From assembly GCA_002441465.1 (NCBI GenBank), contig DJWE01000049.1, positions 59,377 through 90,540 on the forward strand: DNA of 31,164 nt, read 5' to 3'. The notes under the pieces are model-generated. The model did no database searches. It worked only from the letters and a program-made list of their open reading frames with translations, and was not told the DNA's origin. Below are positions 14,055 through 22,085 of this stretch, piece by piece. Position 1 is the first letter of the stretch. Each line of letters opens with the position of its first letter. The stretch is from Propionibacteriaceae bacterium UBA6238 (lineage in GTDB: Bacteria; Actinomycetota; Actinomycetes; Propionibacteriales; Propionibacteriaceae). The position numbers and the translations under genes were made by a program.

Positions 14055-14438
14055 ATGCTCGCCGACCATGCCCCGATTCCCACGCTCGGTACCGCCGACC
14101 TGCAACGCGCGCGGGCGTTCTACGAGGGGACGTTGGGCTTCACGCCCGACGACGAGGTACCCGAAGGGGTGCTCTACCACGCCGGAGACGGCAGTTTCCT
14201 GGTCTATCCGTCCGGCTTCGCTGGTACGAACAAGGCCACCGCGATGTCCTTCACCGTCCCCGCCGCGGACTTCGACGCGATCGTGACCGAACTCCGCGGC
14301 AAGCAGGTGTCCTTCCTCACCTTCGACCTGCCGGAAGGGGGCTGGGACGACGGTGTGGCCGAGTTCCCCGACGGCATGAAAGGGGTGTGGTTCACCGATC
14401 CGGACGGCAACATCCTCAACGTCGACGCAACGGGCTAG
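14055..14438 (+). CDS. VOC-superfamily (glyoxalase/bleomycin-resistance fold) protein
   Basis: A 127-aa protein with two beta-alpha-beta-beta-beta modules of the vicinal-oxygen-chelate fold: TLGTADLQRARAFYEGTLGF at the N-terminus and GMKGVWFTDPDGNILNVDA at the C-terminus. The family includes glyoxalase I, extradiol dioxygenases and drug-binding proteins; small single-domain members like this often have no known substrate. A ribosome site (GGAGGTG at 14044-14050) decides the ATG at 14055. It stands alone, 104 nt before the cytochrome-b5-like gene. Confidence 0.88.
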   Translation: MLADHAPIPTLGTADLQRARAFYEGTLGFTPDDEVPEGVLYHAGDGSFLVYPSGFAGTNKATAMSFTVPAADFDAIVTELRGKQVSFLTFDLPEGGWDDGVAEFPDGMKGVWFTDPDGNILNVDATG

Positions 14439-14530
14439 CGGCCGGGTTGGGCCGGACCAGGGCGGAACGGAACCGACCGGCTTGAGGAAGGCTTGACGTT
14501 GCCTTGACGAGCCCGAATCAGTGCGCTCCC

Positions 14531-14543
14531 TAGCGTGAACGCA
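14531..14543 (+). promoter_or_regulatory. -10 box for leaderless cytochrome-b5-like gene
   Basis: TAGCGT (14531-14536) sits 6 nt before the ATG at 14543. TTGACG occurs at 14504-14509 and again at 14493-14498, but with spacers longer than the normal 16-18 nt, so the -35 is uncertain. Confidence 0.5.
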
Positions 14544-15001
14544 TGACGTTCCCTCGCTTCGCCATGTCCTTGTCCCTTCGGTTTCGCGCGCTCGTCCTGG
14601 CCGGACTCGCGCTGCCCCTGACCGCCTGCGCCACCGCGCCGGTCGCGAGCCCGGATCTACCGGCCACGACTCAGGCGAGCACGCCCGTCCCCTCGCCGAG
14701 CGACACCACGGTCTCCGCAACCCCGACGCCGACGCCGACGCCGACCGCAACGCCGACGGCGTCCGCGCAGGGCTACACGATGGCGCAGGTGCGCAAGCAC
14801 GCCAACGCCGCCTCGTGCTGGACGGTCGTGAGCGGCAACGTCTACGACCTGACCAAGTGGGTCAACCGGCATCCCGGCGGGCGCGCGAGGATTCTCGGCC
14901 TGTGCGGCAAGGACGGGACCGCGGCGTTCCGCGCCGAGCACGGCCACGAGACCCGGCCGAACCAGATCCTGGCCGGCTACGAGCTCGGGCCGCTCGCGTG
15001 A
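14543..15001 (+). CDS. Secreted lipoprotein with cytochrome b5-like heme-binding domain
   Basis: A 152-aa protein with an N-terminal signal peptide and lipobox LTAC (Cys at about residue 29). A low-complexity Thr/Pro/Ser linker of about 45 aa (TPTPTPTPTATPTAS) leads to a cytochrome b5 fold. The domain has the axial-ligand motif HPGG (NRHPGGRARI) and a second His in the AEHGHE region, plus ASCWTVVSGNVYDLTKWV. Cysteines in ASCW and LCGKDG could form a disulfide outside the cell. It is probably an electron carrier anchored to the outer face of the membrane; partner unknown. Its stop overlaps the MFS start (GTGA), so the two are coupled. A leaderless -10 box precedes the ATG. Confidence 0.87.
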   Translation: MTFPRFAMSLSLRFRALVLAGLALPLTACATAPVASPDLPATTQASTPVPSPSDTTVSATPTPTPTPTATPTASAQGYTMAQVRKHANAASCWTVVSGNVYDLTKWVNRHPGGRARILGLCGKDGTAAFRAEHGHETRPNQILAGYELGPLA

Positions 15002-16728
15002 ATGCCGCCACCCGGGGCGCGCGGGTGTCCTCGCGCGCCCCGGGTGGGCCGGCGTCCGACCCGCCGGGGACGCCACCGGCTCAGCCGCTCGCCACCCGCG
15101 GACGCTGGATCGGGTTCTCCGCACTGGCCGGAGGCCTGGCCATGATCGTGCTCGACGGCACGGTGATCTCGGTGACGACTCCGGCCATGGTCGACGACCT
15201 CGGGCTGACCCTTTCCGGCGCGCAGTGGCTCAGTAGCGGCTATGCGGTCGTGTTCGCTGCCCTTCTGCTCACCTCCGGTCGGCTCGGCGACCGCTACGGA
15301 CGCCGCCTGCTGTTCCTGCTCGGCGTAGCCACGTTCGCCGCAGCGAGCCTGATCGCGGCCGGCGCGCAGGAGTCCGCCGAACTGCTCGGCGCCCGCCTCG
15401 TCCAGGGGATGGGCGGGGCGATGGTGCTGCCCTCGACGCTGTCCACGCTGAACGCCACCTTCCGCGGCCGTGATCGTGCCGTGGCGTTCGGCCTGTGGGG
15501 AGCGGTGATGGCCGGAGCTGCGGCGATCGGCCCGCTGCTGGGCGGCTGGCTCGCCACCGCCTTCGACTGGCGATGGGTGTTCCTGATCAACCTCCCCCTG
15601 GCCGCCCTGGTGCTCGGACTCGGCGTCCGCTTCGTACCGGAGACCACCGGCGGGAGCGGGCGCGGCTTCGATCTGCTCGGGCTCGTGCTCAGCGTGGTCG
15701 GGCTCGGCTCGCTGGTGTTCGGGCTGATCGAAGCCCCGGTGGTCGGGTGGCTGCGTCCGCGTGCGGACGTCGAGCTGTTCGGCTTCACCTGGCCGCAGCA
15801 GGCGGGGGTCTCTCCCGCTCTGATCGCGCTCGTGCTCGGAGCCCTGGCCACGATCCTGCTCGGGGTGGTCGAACGCGGGCGGGCCCGACGCGGCCGGGCG
15901 GTCGTGGCGGACCTGTCCCTGTTCGCGGTGCCCACCTTCGCCTGGGGGAACCTGACCGCGGCCATGGTCGCGGTCGGCGAGTTCGCCGTCCTGTTCGGGC
16001 TCCCGCTCTACCTGGTCTACGCCGAGCGGTTGTCGATCCTCCAGGCCGGATGGGTGGTCGCGGCGATGGCCGTCGGCGCGTTCGTCGCCGGTGCCCGGGC
16101 GCGGTCACTGGCCGGACGGTTCGGTCCGGCGCGGGTGGTCACGCTCGGGCTGAGCCTGGAACTGGTCGCCACCGTGGTGGCCGCGGTCGTGCTGCCGTCT
16201 GGTCCTCCGGTGCCGCTGATCGCGGCCCTGCTGGCCGGGTACGGGCTGGGGCTCGGCCTGGCGTCGGCCCAGCTGACCTCTGTGGTGCTGCGGGACGTGC
16301 CGGTGTCCAGCTCCGGCGCCGCGGCCGCCACCCAGAGCACCGTCCGCCAGCTCGGTTCGGCGTTCGGTGCCGCGCTGGCCGGCTCGGTGCTGGCGATCGG
16401 TTTCGCGATCACGGTCCCGCAACGCCTCGGCCTGGTTGCCGGGGTCACCGGTGACGATGCCACGGTGATGATCGACTACATGACCGGGACGGCGGGCGCG
16501 GTGATCGCCTGGATTCGGGCGAAGGGCACCCAGGGGCACTTCGGAGTCCTCGGGCCTCAGGTGGCCGATCAGCTCTCGATCGCGTTCGCCCAGTCCGCGA
16601 GCGCGATGCTGTGGACCGCCGCCGCCTTCATCGCGCTCGGGCTGGCCGGCGCGCTTGCCGTCGAACGGGCGAGCGGTTCGCGTCCGGACCGATCATCCGA
16701 GCCGCTCGGATCGTCCGGCCGCGGCTGA
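14998..16728 (+). CDS. MFS exporter, DHA2 (EmrB/QacA-like) family
   Basis: A 576-aa drug/proton antiporter-type transporter with about 14 membrane segments. Motif A is LGDRYGRRLLF in the loop after helix 2, and the helix before it begins MIVLDGTVISVTTPAMVDDL, both typical of the DHA2 group. A further conserved stretch is ARLVQGMGGAMVLPSTLSTL. The GTG at 14998 overlaps the preceding lipoprotein stop by 4 nt. It ends 58 nt before the Pls-type synthetase on the same strand, so export of the polymer or self-resistance to it is a reasonable inference. General drug efflux cannot be excluded. Confidence 0.9.
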   Translation: MNAATRGARVSSRAPGGPASDPPGTPPAQPLATRGRWIGFSALAGGLAMIVLDGTVISVTTPAMVDDLGLTLSGAQWLSSGYAVVFAALLLTSGRLGDRYGRRLLFLLGVATFAAASLIAAGAQESAELLGARLVQGMGGAMVLPSTLSTLNATFRGRDRAVAFGLWGAVMAGAAAIGPLLGGWLATAFDWRWVFLINLPLAALVLGLGVRFVPETTGGSGRGFDLLGLVLSVVGLGSLVFGLIEAPVVGWLRPRADVELFGFTWPQQAGVSPALIALVLGALATILLGVVERGRARRGRAVVADLSLFAVPTFAWGNLTAAMVAVGEFAVLFGLPLYLVYAERLSILQAGWVVAAMAVGAFVAGARARSLAGRFGPARVVTLGLSLELVATVVAAVVLPSGPPVPLIAALLAGYGLGLGLASAQLTSVVLRDVPVSSSGAAAATQSTVRQLGSAFGAALAGSVLAIGFAITVPQRLGLVAGVTGDDATVMIDYMTGTAGAVIAWIRAKGTQGHFGVLGPQVADQLSIAFAQSASAMLWTAAAFIALGLAGALAVERASGSRPDRSSEPLGSSGRG

Positions 16729-16774
16729 ACCGCGCCGGGGGGCAAGACGCTCCCGGCTCCGTGCCCCGGTGGCC

Positions 16775-16787
16775 TAGCGTCGAGACG
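16775..16787 (+). promoter_or_regulatory. -10 box for leaderless pls-type gene
   Basis: TAGCGT (16775-16780), identical to the box before the cytochrome-b5-like gene, ends 6 nt before the GTG at 16787. The synthetase may thus have its own promoter besides read-through from the MFS gene. Confidence 0.5.
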
Positions 16788-19700
16788 TGAGTCAGGACGC
16801 GGGTCAGCCACCCTCCGCCGTTTCGGCGCCGATCTCCGTCATCGACCGCACCTCGGCTGCGCCACCGACCCGCACCCTGCTCGACATCCTGCACGCGACC
16901 GCGGCGAACCATCCCGACTCCGCGGCGATCGAGGATCCGGCGGGGACGCTCAGCTACACCGAGCTGATCGCCGCCGTCGGGGACGGAGCCGCCATCCTGG
17001 CGCGCTCGGGCGTGACTCGCGGAGCGCGGGTCGGGGTGCGCCTGCCCTCCGGTTCGCGCGACCTCTACCTGGCGATCCTTTCCGTGCTCGCCGCGGGCGC
17101 CGCCTACGTCCCTGTCGATGCCGACGACCCGCCGGAGCGGGCCGAGCTGGTCTTCGCCGAAGCCGGTGTGGTCGGAGTCTGGTCCGGCGACGGCTACCGT
17201 CCGCTCGATGGACGGCCCCGTCCGGATCGTGCCGACGGCCTGAGCGGTGACACCGCGGACCCGGGCCCCGACGACGACGCCTGGATCATCTTCACCTCCG
17301 GGTCGACCGGGGTGCCCAAGGGCGTGGCCGTGTCGCACCGCTCCGCGGCGGCGTTCGTGGACGCCGAGGCCGGCCTGTTTCTGGCCGAAGCCCCGCTCGG
17401 GCCGGGCGACCGGGTCCTGGCCGGTCTCTCGGTGGCGTTCGACGCGTCCTGCGAGGAGATGTGGCTGGCGTGGCGCCACGGCGCCTGCCTGGTGCCGGCG
17501 CCACGATCGGTCGTCCGCAGCGGTGCGGATCTGGGCGGCTGGCTGGTTCGGCACCGGATCACGGTGGTCTCCACCGTCCCCACCTTGGCTGCGTTGTGGC
17601 CGGTCGAGGCGCTCGAACAGGTGCGGCTGCTGATCTTCGGCGGGGAGGCCTGTCCGCCCGAGCTGGCCGCTCGCCTGGTGGGGGAGGGGCGCCAGGTGTG
17701 GAACACCTACGGCCCGACCGAGGCAACGGTGGTGGCCACGGCGTCCCTGCTCGACGGCGGTGAGCGGGTCGGCATCGGCGGGCCGCTGGCCGGCTGGGCG
17801 GTCGCCGTGGTCGACCCCGAAGGCCGGCCGGTCGCACCGGGGACGGTCGGCGAGCTCGTGATCGGGGGGGTCGGCCTGGCCCGCTACCTCGACCCCGCCC
17901 GGGACGCCGAGAAGTACGCTCCGCTGCCGGCCCTGGACTGGCCTCGCGCCTACCGGTCCGGCGACCTGGTCGCCCTGGACGGCGAGGGGTTGTCCTTCCA
18001 CGGCCGCGCCGACGACCAGGTGAAGGTGGGTGGGCGCCGGATCGAACTCGGCGAGGTGGAGGCGGCACTGTCCGCCCTGCCCGGGGTGGACGCGGCGTCG
18101 GTGGCCGTGCGTCGTACCGAGGCGGGCGTACCGATCCTGGTCGGCTATCTGGTGGCGTCGGGGACGTTCACCCGGGCGGACGCGCGGGCCCGGCTCGCCG
18201 AGCGACTGCCGGCGCCGTTGATCCCGTTGCTCGCCACGGTGGACGAACTGCCCGTGCGCACCTCGGGGAAGGTCGACCGCGACGCCTTGCCGTGGCCGCT
18301 GCCGGAGGTGACCGAGGAGATCACCGAGGCACTCACCCTGTTCTCCGGGGACGAGGCGTGGCTGGCCAGGGAATGGGTGGCGGTGCTGGGCACTCCGGTG
18401 TTCGACCGGCAGTCGGACTTCTTCGAGCTGGGCGGGGGTTCGCTGACGGCTGCCCAGCTGGTCTCCCGGATCCGCCTGCGGGCGCCCGAGTTCAGCGTCG
18501 CCGACGTCTACGATCACCCGAGGCTCGCGGCCATGGCGACGGCGATCGCCGAGACCGCGGTCGACACGCCCTGGCGGGAGTCGTTCAGCAAGGCCGGGGC
18601 GACCCCATTGGCCGCCCGCTGGGCCCAGACGCTGCTCAGCGGGCCGCTGTTCATCTTCTCCGGAGCCCGTTGGCTGGTCTACCTGCTCACGGCGAGCTGG
18701 ATCCTGCGGGCCGCGACCGGCGGAGGCGCGGGCGGGTTCGGCTTCCTGCCCGACGTGAGCGGTTGGATCGTGCTGCTCGGGCTGGCGCTGTTCGCCGTCC
18801 CGTTCGGCAGGATGCTGATCGCCGCGGCCTGTGCCCGCGCGCTGCTCGCCGGGGTGAAACCGGGCGACTACAAGCGCGGCGGGCGGATCCACCTGCGTCT
18901 GTGGCTGGCCGAGCAGATCGCGCACCAGATCGACCCGGTCGGGCTGGCCGGTGCGCCCTGGGTGACCTGGTACGCCCGCGTGCTCGGCGCCCGGATCGGC
19001 CGGGATGTCGACCTGCACACCCTGCCGCCGGTAACTGGAATGCTCCGGATCGGGGACGGTGCAGCGGTGGAGCCGGAGGTCGACCTTGCCGGGTACTGGA
19101 TCGACGGCGAGACGGTGCGCATCGGCGGGATCCGGATCGGAGCCCGGGCTCGGGTCGGCGCGCGCAGCACGCTCGCGCCCGGTGCCCGGATCGACCCGGA
19201 CGCCGAGATCGCTCCGGGCTCGGCGGTCTTCGGCCGGGTCAAGAAGGGGCAGTTGTGGGCCGGATCGCCCGCAGCCCGGGCCGGCGAGCCCAGCCGGGAC
19301 TGGCCGCTGGCACGCCCGCCGGCCGCGCCGAAGTGGCTGGCGGCCTACGCCGCGTCGTCCACCGTGCTCGGCCTGCTGCCGGTGCTCGCCTACTCCGTCG
19401 GCGCGCTCGTGGTGGCTGCGGCCGTCCGCGGCGCCGCCGATGTGGGCACGGCTGCCGCGCGAGCTCTGCCGTGGTTGCCGCTCGGCATGCTGGTGGCCGG
19501 GTTCGTGCTGGCCGCCTCGGTGGTCGTGCTGGTCCGGCTGTTGTCGATCGGGCTCGAGCCGGGCACCTACCCGGTCCGCAGCCGGATCGGCTGGCAGGCC
19601 TGGAGCACCGAGCGACTGCTCGATTCGGCGCGCACCCAGCTGTTCCCGCTGTACGCGAGCCTGGCCACCCCGGTGTGGCTGCGCCTGCTCGGCGCGAAAG

Positions 19701-20746
19701 TGGGCCGGCACGTGGAGGCGTCCACGGTCGTCCTGATCCCCTCGCTGACCACGATCGAGGAGGGCGCCTTTCTCGCCGACGACACGATGGTGGCGTCCTA
19801 CGACCTGCGCAACGGCTGGTTGCGGCTGGGTCGGGTCACGATCGGACGGCGTGCGTTCCTGGGTAACTCCGGGACGGCCGGCGCCGGACACATGGTGCCG
19901 CGCGACGGGCTGGTCGCCGTCCTCTCGGTGGCACCGGCGAAGGCCAAGCCGGGATCGTCGTGGCTCGGTTCCCCGGCCGTGCGGTTGCGCCGGATCGTGG
20001 TCGGGGGAGATGTGGAGCGTACCTACCGCCCCACGGTCGGCCTGCAGTGGGCGCGCGGGATCTGGGAGGCCTGCCGGCTGTTCGCCGTGGTCGCGACCGG
20101 TGCGATCGGGATGGGCGTCCTGCTCGCGTTGGCGTGGCTGGCCGAGATGTTCGGGCCCGGCTGGGCGCTGGTGCTGTCGGGGCTGGTGATGATCGCGGCC
20201 GGTCTCCTGGCCGCGCTCCTGACCACGGCAGTGAAATGGCTGGTGGTCGGGCCGATCCGGGTGGGGGAGCACCCGCTGTGGTCGAGCTTCGTGTGGCGCA
20301 CGGAAGTGGCCGACACGTTCACCGAAATGGTCGCCGGGCCCTGGTTCGCCAACCCGAACACGGGGACGCCGGCCCTGGCGCTGTGGCTGCGCAGCCTCGG
20401 GGCGAGGATCGGGCGCGGCGTGTGGTGTGAGACGTACTGGCTGCCGGAGCCGGATCTGGTCACGCTGGGGGACGGGGCGACGGTGAACCGCGGCTGCGTT
20501 GTGCAGACCCACCTGTTCCATGATCGAATCATGAGCATGGACGCGGTGCGGATCGAACGGGGCGGCACTCTCGGTCCGCACAGCATCGTGCTGCCCGGTG
20601 CCACGATCGGCGCCCATGCGACCATCGGACCGTCCTCGCTGGTGATGCGGGGGGAGTCGGTGCCCACCGGCAGTCGCTGGAGCGGGAACCCGATCGGCCC
20701 GTGGCGGGCGGTCAAGGTCCGCACCTACCAGGCGGCCGATTCGTGA
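16787..20746 (+). CDS. Pls/PosA-type non-ribosomal peptide synthetase (cationic poly-amino-acid synthetase)
   Basis: A 1319-aa single-module membrane synthetase. Residues about 30-505 are an adenylation domain: A3 IIFTSGSTGVPKG (167-179), FDASCEE (218-224), YGPTE (308-312), YRSGD (389-393) and A10 TSGK (K495). A carrier domain follows (FFELGGGSL, pantetheinyl Ser552). Six membrane segments lie at about 616-640, 659-688, 851-880, 895-920, 1097-1120 and 1124-1150. They alternate with three hexapeptide-repeat-like domains (about 690-840, 925-1085, 1155-1310; e.g. IGARARVGARSTLAPGARI). There is no condensation or thioesterase domain. Length and layout are those of Streptomyces epsilon-poly-lysine synthetase, in which the three C-terminal domains link monomers. 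Predicted monomer: a basic amino acid. Its stop overlaps the peptidase start. Confidence 0.93.
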   Translation: MSQDAGQPPSAVSAPISVIDRTSAAPPTRTLLDILHATAANHPDSAAIEDPAGTLSYTELIAAVGDGAAILARSGVTRGARVGVRLPSGSRDLYLAILSVLAAGAAYVPVDADDPPERAELVFAEAGVVGVWSGDGYRPLDGRPRPDRADGLSGDTADPGPDDDAWIIFTSGSTGVPKGVAVSHRSAAAFVDAEAGLFLAEAPLGPGDRVLAGLSVAFDASCEEMWLAWRHGACLVPAPRSVVRSGADLGGWLVRHRITVVSTVPTLAALWPVEALEQVRLLIFGGEACPPELAARLVGEGRQVWNTYGPTEATVVATASLLDGGERVGIGGPLAGWAVAVVDPEGRPVAPGTVGELVIGGVGLARYLDPARDAEKYAPLPALDWPRAYRSGDLVALDGEGLSFHGRADDQVKVGGRRIELGEVEAALSALPGVDAASVAVRRTEAGVPILVGYLVASGTFTRADARARLAERLPAPLIPLLATVDELPVRTSGKVDRDALPWPLPEVTEEITEALTLFSGDEAWLAREWVAVLGTPVFDRQSDFFELGGGSLTAAQLVSRIRLRAPEFSVADVYDHPRLAAMATAIAETAVDTPWRESFSKAGATPLAARWAQTLLSGPLFIFSGARWLVYLLTASWILRAATGGGAGGFGFLPDVSGWIVLLGLALFAVPFGRMLIAAACARALLAGVKPGDYKRGGRIHLRLWLAEQIAHQIDPVGLAGAPWVTWYARVLGARIGRDVDLHTLPPVTGMLRIGDGAAVEPEVDLAGYWIDGETVRIGGIRIGARARVGARSTLAPGARIDPDAEIAPGSAVFGRVKKGQLWAGSPAARAGEPSRDWPLARPPAAPKWLAAYAASSTVLGLLPVLAYSVGALVVAAAVRGAADVGTAAARALPWLPLGMLVAGFVLAASVVVLVRLLSIGLEPGTYPVRSRIGWQAWSTERLLDSARTQLFPLYASLATPVWLRLLGAKVGRHVEASTVVLIPSLTTIEEGAFLADDTMVASYDLRNGWLRLGRVTIGRRAFLGNSGTAGAGHMVPRDGLVAVLSVAPAKAKPGSSWLGSPAVRLRRIVVGGDVERTYRPTVGLQWARGIWEACRLFAVVATGAIGMGVLLALAWLAEMFGPGWALVLSGLVMIAAGLLAALLTTAVKWLVVGPIRVGEHPLWSSFVWRTEVADTFTEMVAGPWFANPNTGTPALALWLRSLGARIGRGVWCETYWLPEPDLVTLGDGATVNRGCVVQTHLFHDRIMSMDAVRIERGGTLGPHSIVLPGATIGAHATIGPSSLVMRGESVPTGSRWSGNPIGPWRAVKVRTYQAADS

Positions 20747-22053
20747 CCTCCGACCCTTACGCACCCGAGCACGGCGACCCGTCCTACCACGTCCTGGAGT
20801 ACCGGCTGCGCCTGCGCTACAAGGTGCCGAACAATCGGCTCGACGGCGAGGCCGTGATCGTCGCGGAGGCGGTCGAGCCGATCACCAGCTTCCACCTCGA
20901 CCTGGCCGGTCTGGTCGCGTCCCGGGTCCGGGTGGGCGACGACAAGCGAACCCGGTTCCAACACGGGCCGCACCGGCTTACCGTCCGCCCGTCCGCCGGG
21001 CTGGCGGCGGGACAGCGGTTCGAGGTGACCGTCCGGTACTCCGGGTCGCCGGCGCCACGCAGTTCCCGCTGGGGCCGGGTGGGCTGGGAGGAACTCGACG
21101 ACGGGGTGCTGGTCGCGTCCCAGCCGGTGGGGGCGCCGACCTGGTTCCCCTGCAACGACATGGTCTCGGACAAGGCGAAATACCGCATCGAGCTGACCAC
21201 GGAGGACGCCTACACGGTGGTCGCGCCCGGTCGGCTGGCCGAGCGGACCGCTGCGGCGGGGCGAACCACCTGGACCTACGTGGAGGACATTCCGACGGCG
21301 ACCTACCTGGTCGCGGTGCACATCGGGCGCTACCGCAGTGAGCCGGTTCCGTTGGGCACCGTCCCCGGGGCCGTCCACTACCCGGCCGCCTTGCGCACCC
21401 CGGTGACGGCGACCGTGGCCGACCTGCCGCGGATGCTGGCCCTGTTCGAGCGCTGCTTCGGGCCCTACCCGCTGGGACGCTACGACATGGTCGTCACTCC
21501 GGATGTCCTGGAGATCCCGCTCGAGGCTCAGGGCATGGCGGTGTTCGGCTCCAACCACACCGACGGACGCTGGGATTCGCAGCGCCTGGTCGCCCACGAA
21601 CTGGCGCATCAATGGTTCGGCAACAGCGTCGGCCTGGCGACGTGGCGCGACATCTGGCTGAACGAGGGCTTCGCCTGCTACGCCGAATGGTTGTGGTCGG
21701 AGGAGTCGGGCGGGCCCACCGCACACCAGCAGGCCAAGAAGCACTGGGCGCTGCTGAACGGACTGGCCCAGGACCTGGTCCTCGGTGACCCCGGCCCGGA
21801 CCGGATCTTCGACGATCGGGTCTACAAACGGGGAGCGCTCACCCTGCACGCGCTGCGCCGCGTGGTGGGGGACGAGGTGTTCTTCGCCATCCTGCGCGAG
21901 TGGACCGCGGCGAAGCAGCGCTCGACCGGGACCACCGCGGACTTCATCGCCCTGGCCGAGGAGCGGGCCGGCTGGCGGCTCGGCGGCCTGTTCGTGGAGT
22001 GGCTGGCCGAACCCCAGCTGCCGAAGCTGCCGCACCGCCGCAAGGATGCCTGA
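20743..22053 (+). CDS. M1-family zinc metallopeptidase (possible poly-amino-acid hydrolase)
   Basis: A 436-aa gluzincin aminopeptidase. The catalytic motif is HELAHQWFG (HExxH at about residues 285-289) with the third ligand in NEGFACYAEW (Glu about 308). The substrate-binding stretch GMAVFGSN replaces the usual GAMEN. The N-terminal saddle domain (YRLRLRYKVPNN...) is present, but the protein is half the size of full aminopeptidase N and lacks the C-terminal helical domain. No signal peptide is seen, so it would act in the cytoplasm. The GTG overlaps the synthetase stop (GTGA). Zinc aminopeptidases degrade epsilon-poly-lysine in producer Streptomyces, so trimming or self-protection is inferred. 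Confidence 0.9.
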   Translation: MTSDPYAPEHGDPSYHVLEYRLRLRYKVPNNRLDGEAVIVAEAVEPITSFHLDLAGLVASRVRVGDDKRTRFQHGPHRLTVRPSAGLAAGQRFEVTVRYSGSPAPRSSRWGRVGWEELDDGVLVASQPVGAPTWFPCNDMVSDKAKYRIELTTEDAYTVVAPGRLAERTAAAGRTTWTYVEDIPTATYLVAVHIGRYRSEPVPLGTVPGAVHYPAALRTPVTATVADLPRMLALFERCFGPYPLGRYDMVVTPDVLEIPLEAQGMAVFGSNHTDGRWDSQRLVAHELAHQWFGNSVGLATWRDIWLNEGFACYAEWLWSEESGGPTAHQQAKKHWALLNGLAQDLVLGDPGPDRIFDDRVYKRGALTLHALRRVVGDEVFFAILREWTAAKQRSTGTTADFIALAEERAGWRLGGLFVEWLAEPQLPKLPHRRKDA

Positions 22054-22085
22054 GCCGGTCCGCGGCGAGGTGCGAGCCTGCCGGA

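Noticed and set aside
14720..14770. Tandem ACGCCG-type DNA repeat
   Set aside because: It encodes the Thr/Pro linker of the lipoprotein; normal low-complexity coding sequence.
16787..20746. Siderophore or ordinary peptide NRPS
   Set aside because: No condensation, epimerisation or thioesterase domain; the membrane/hexapeptide C-terminal half is specific for the Pls/PosA type.
16628..20764. Very long open frame on the minus strand opposite the synthetase gene
   Set aside because: Its translation is low-complexity Arg/Pro/Gly/Gln-rich with no motif; it is a high-GC shadow of the plus-strand gene, which has clear domains.
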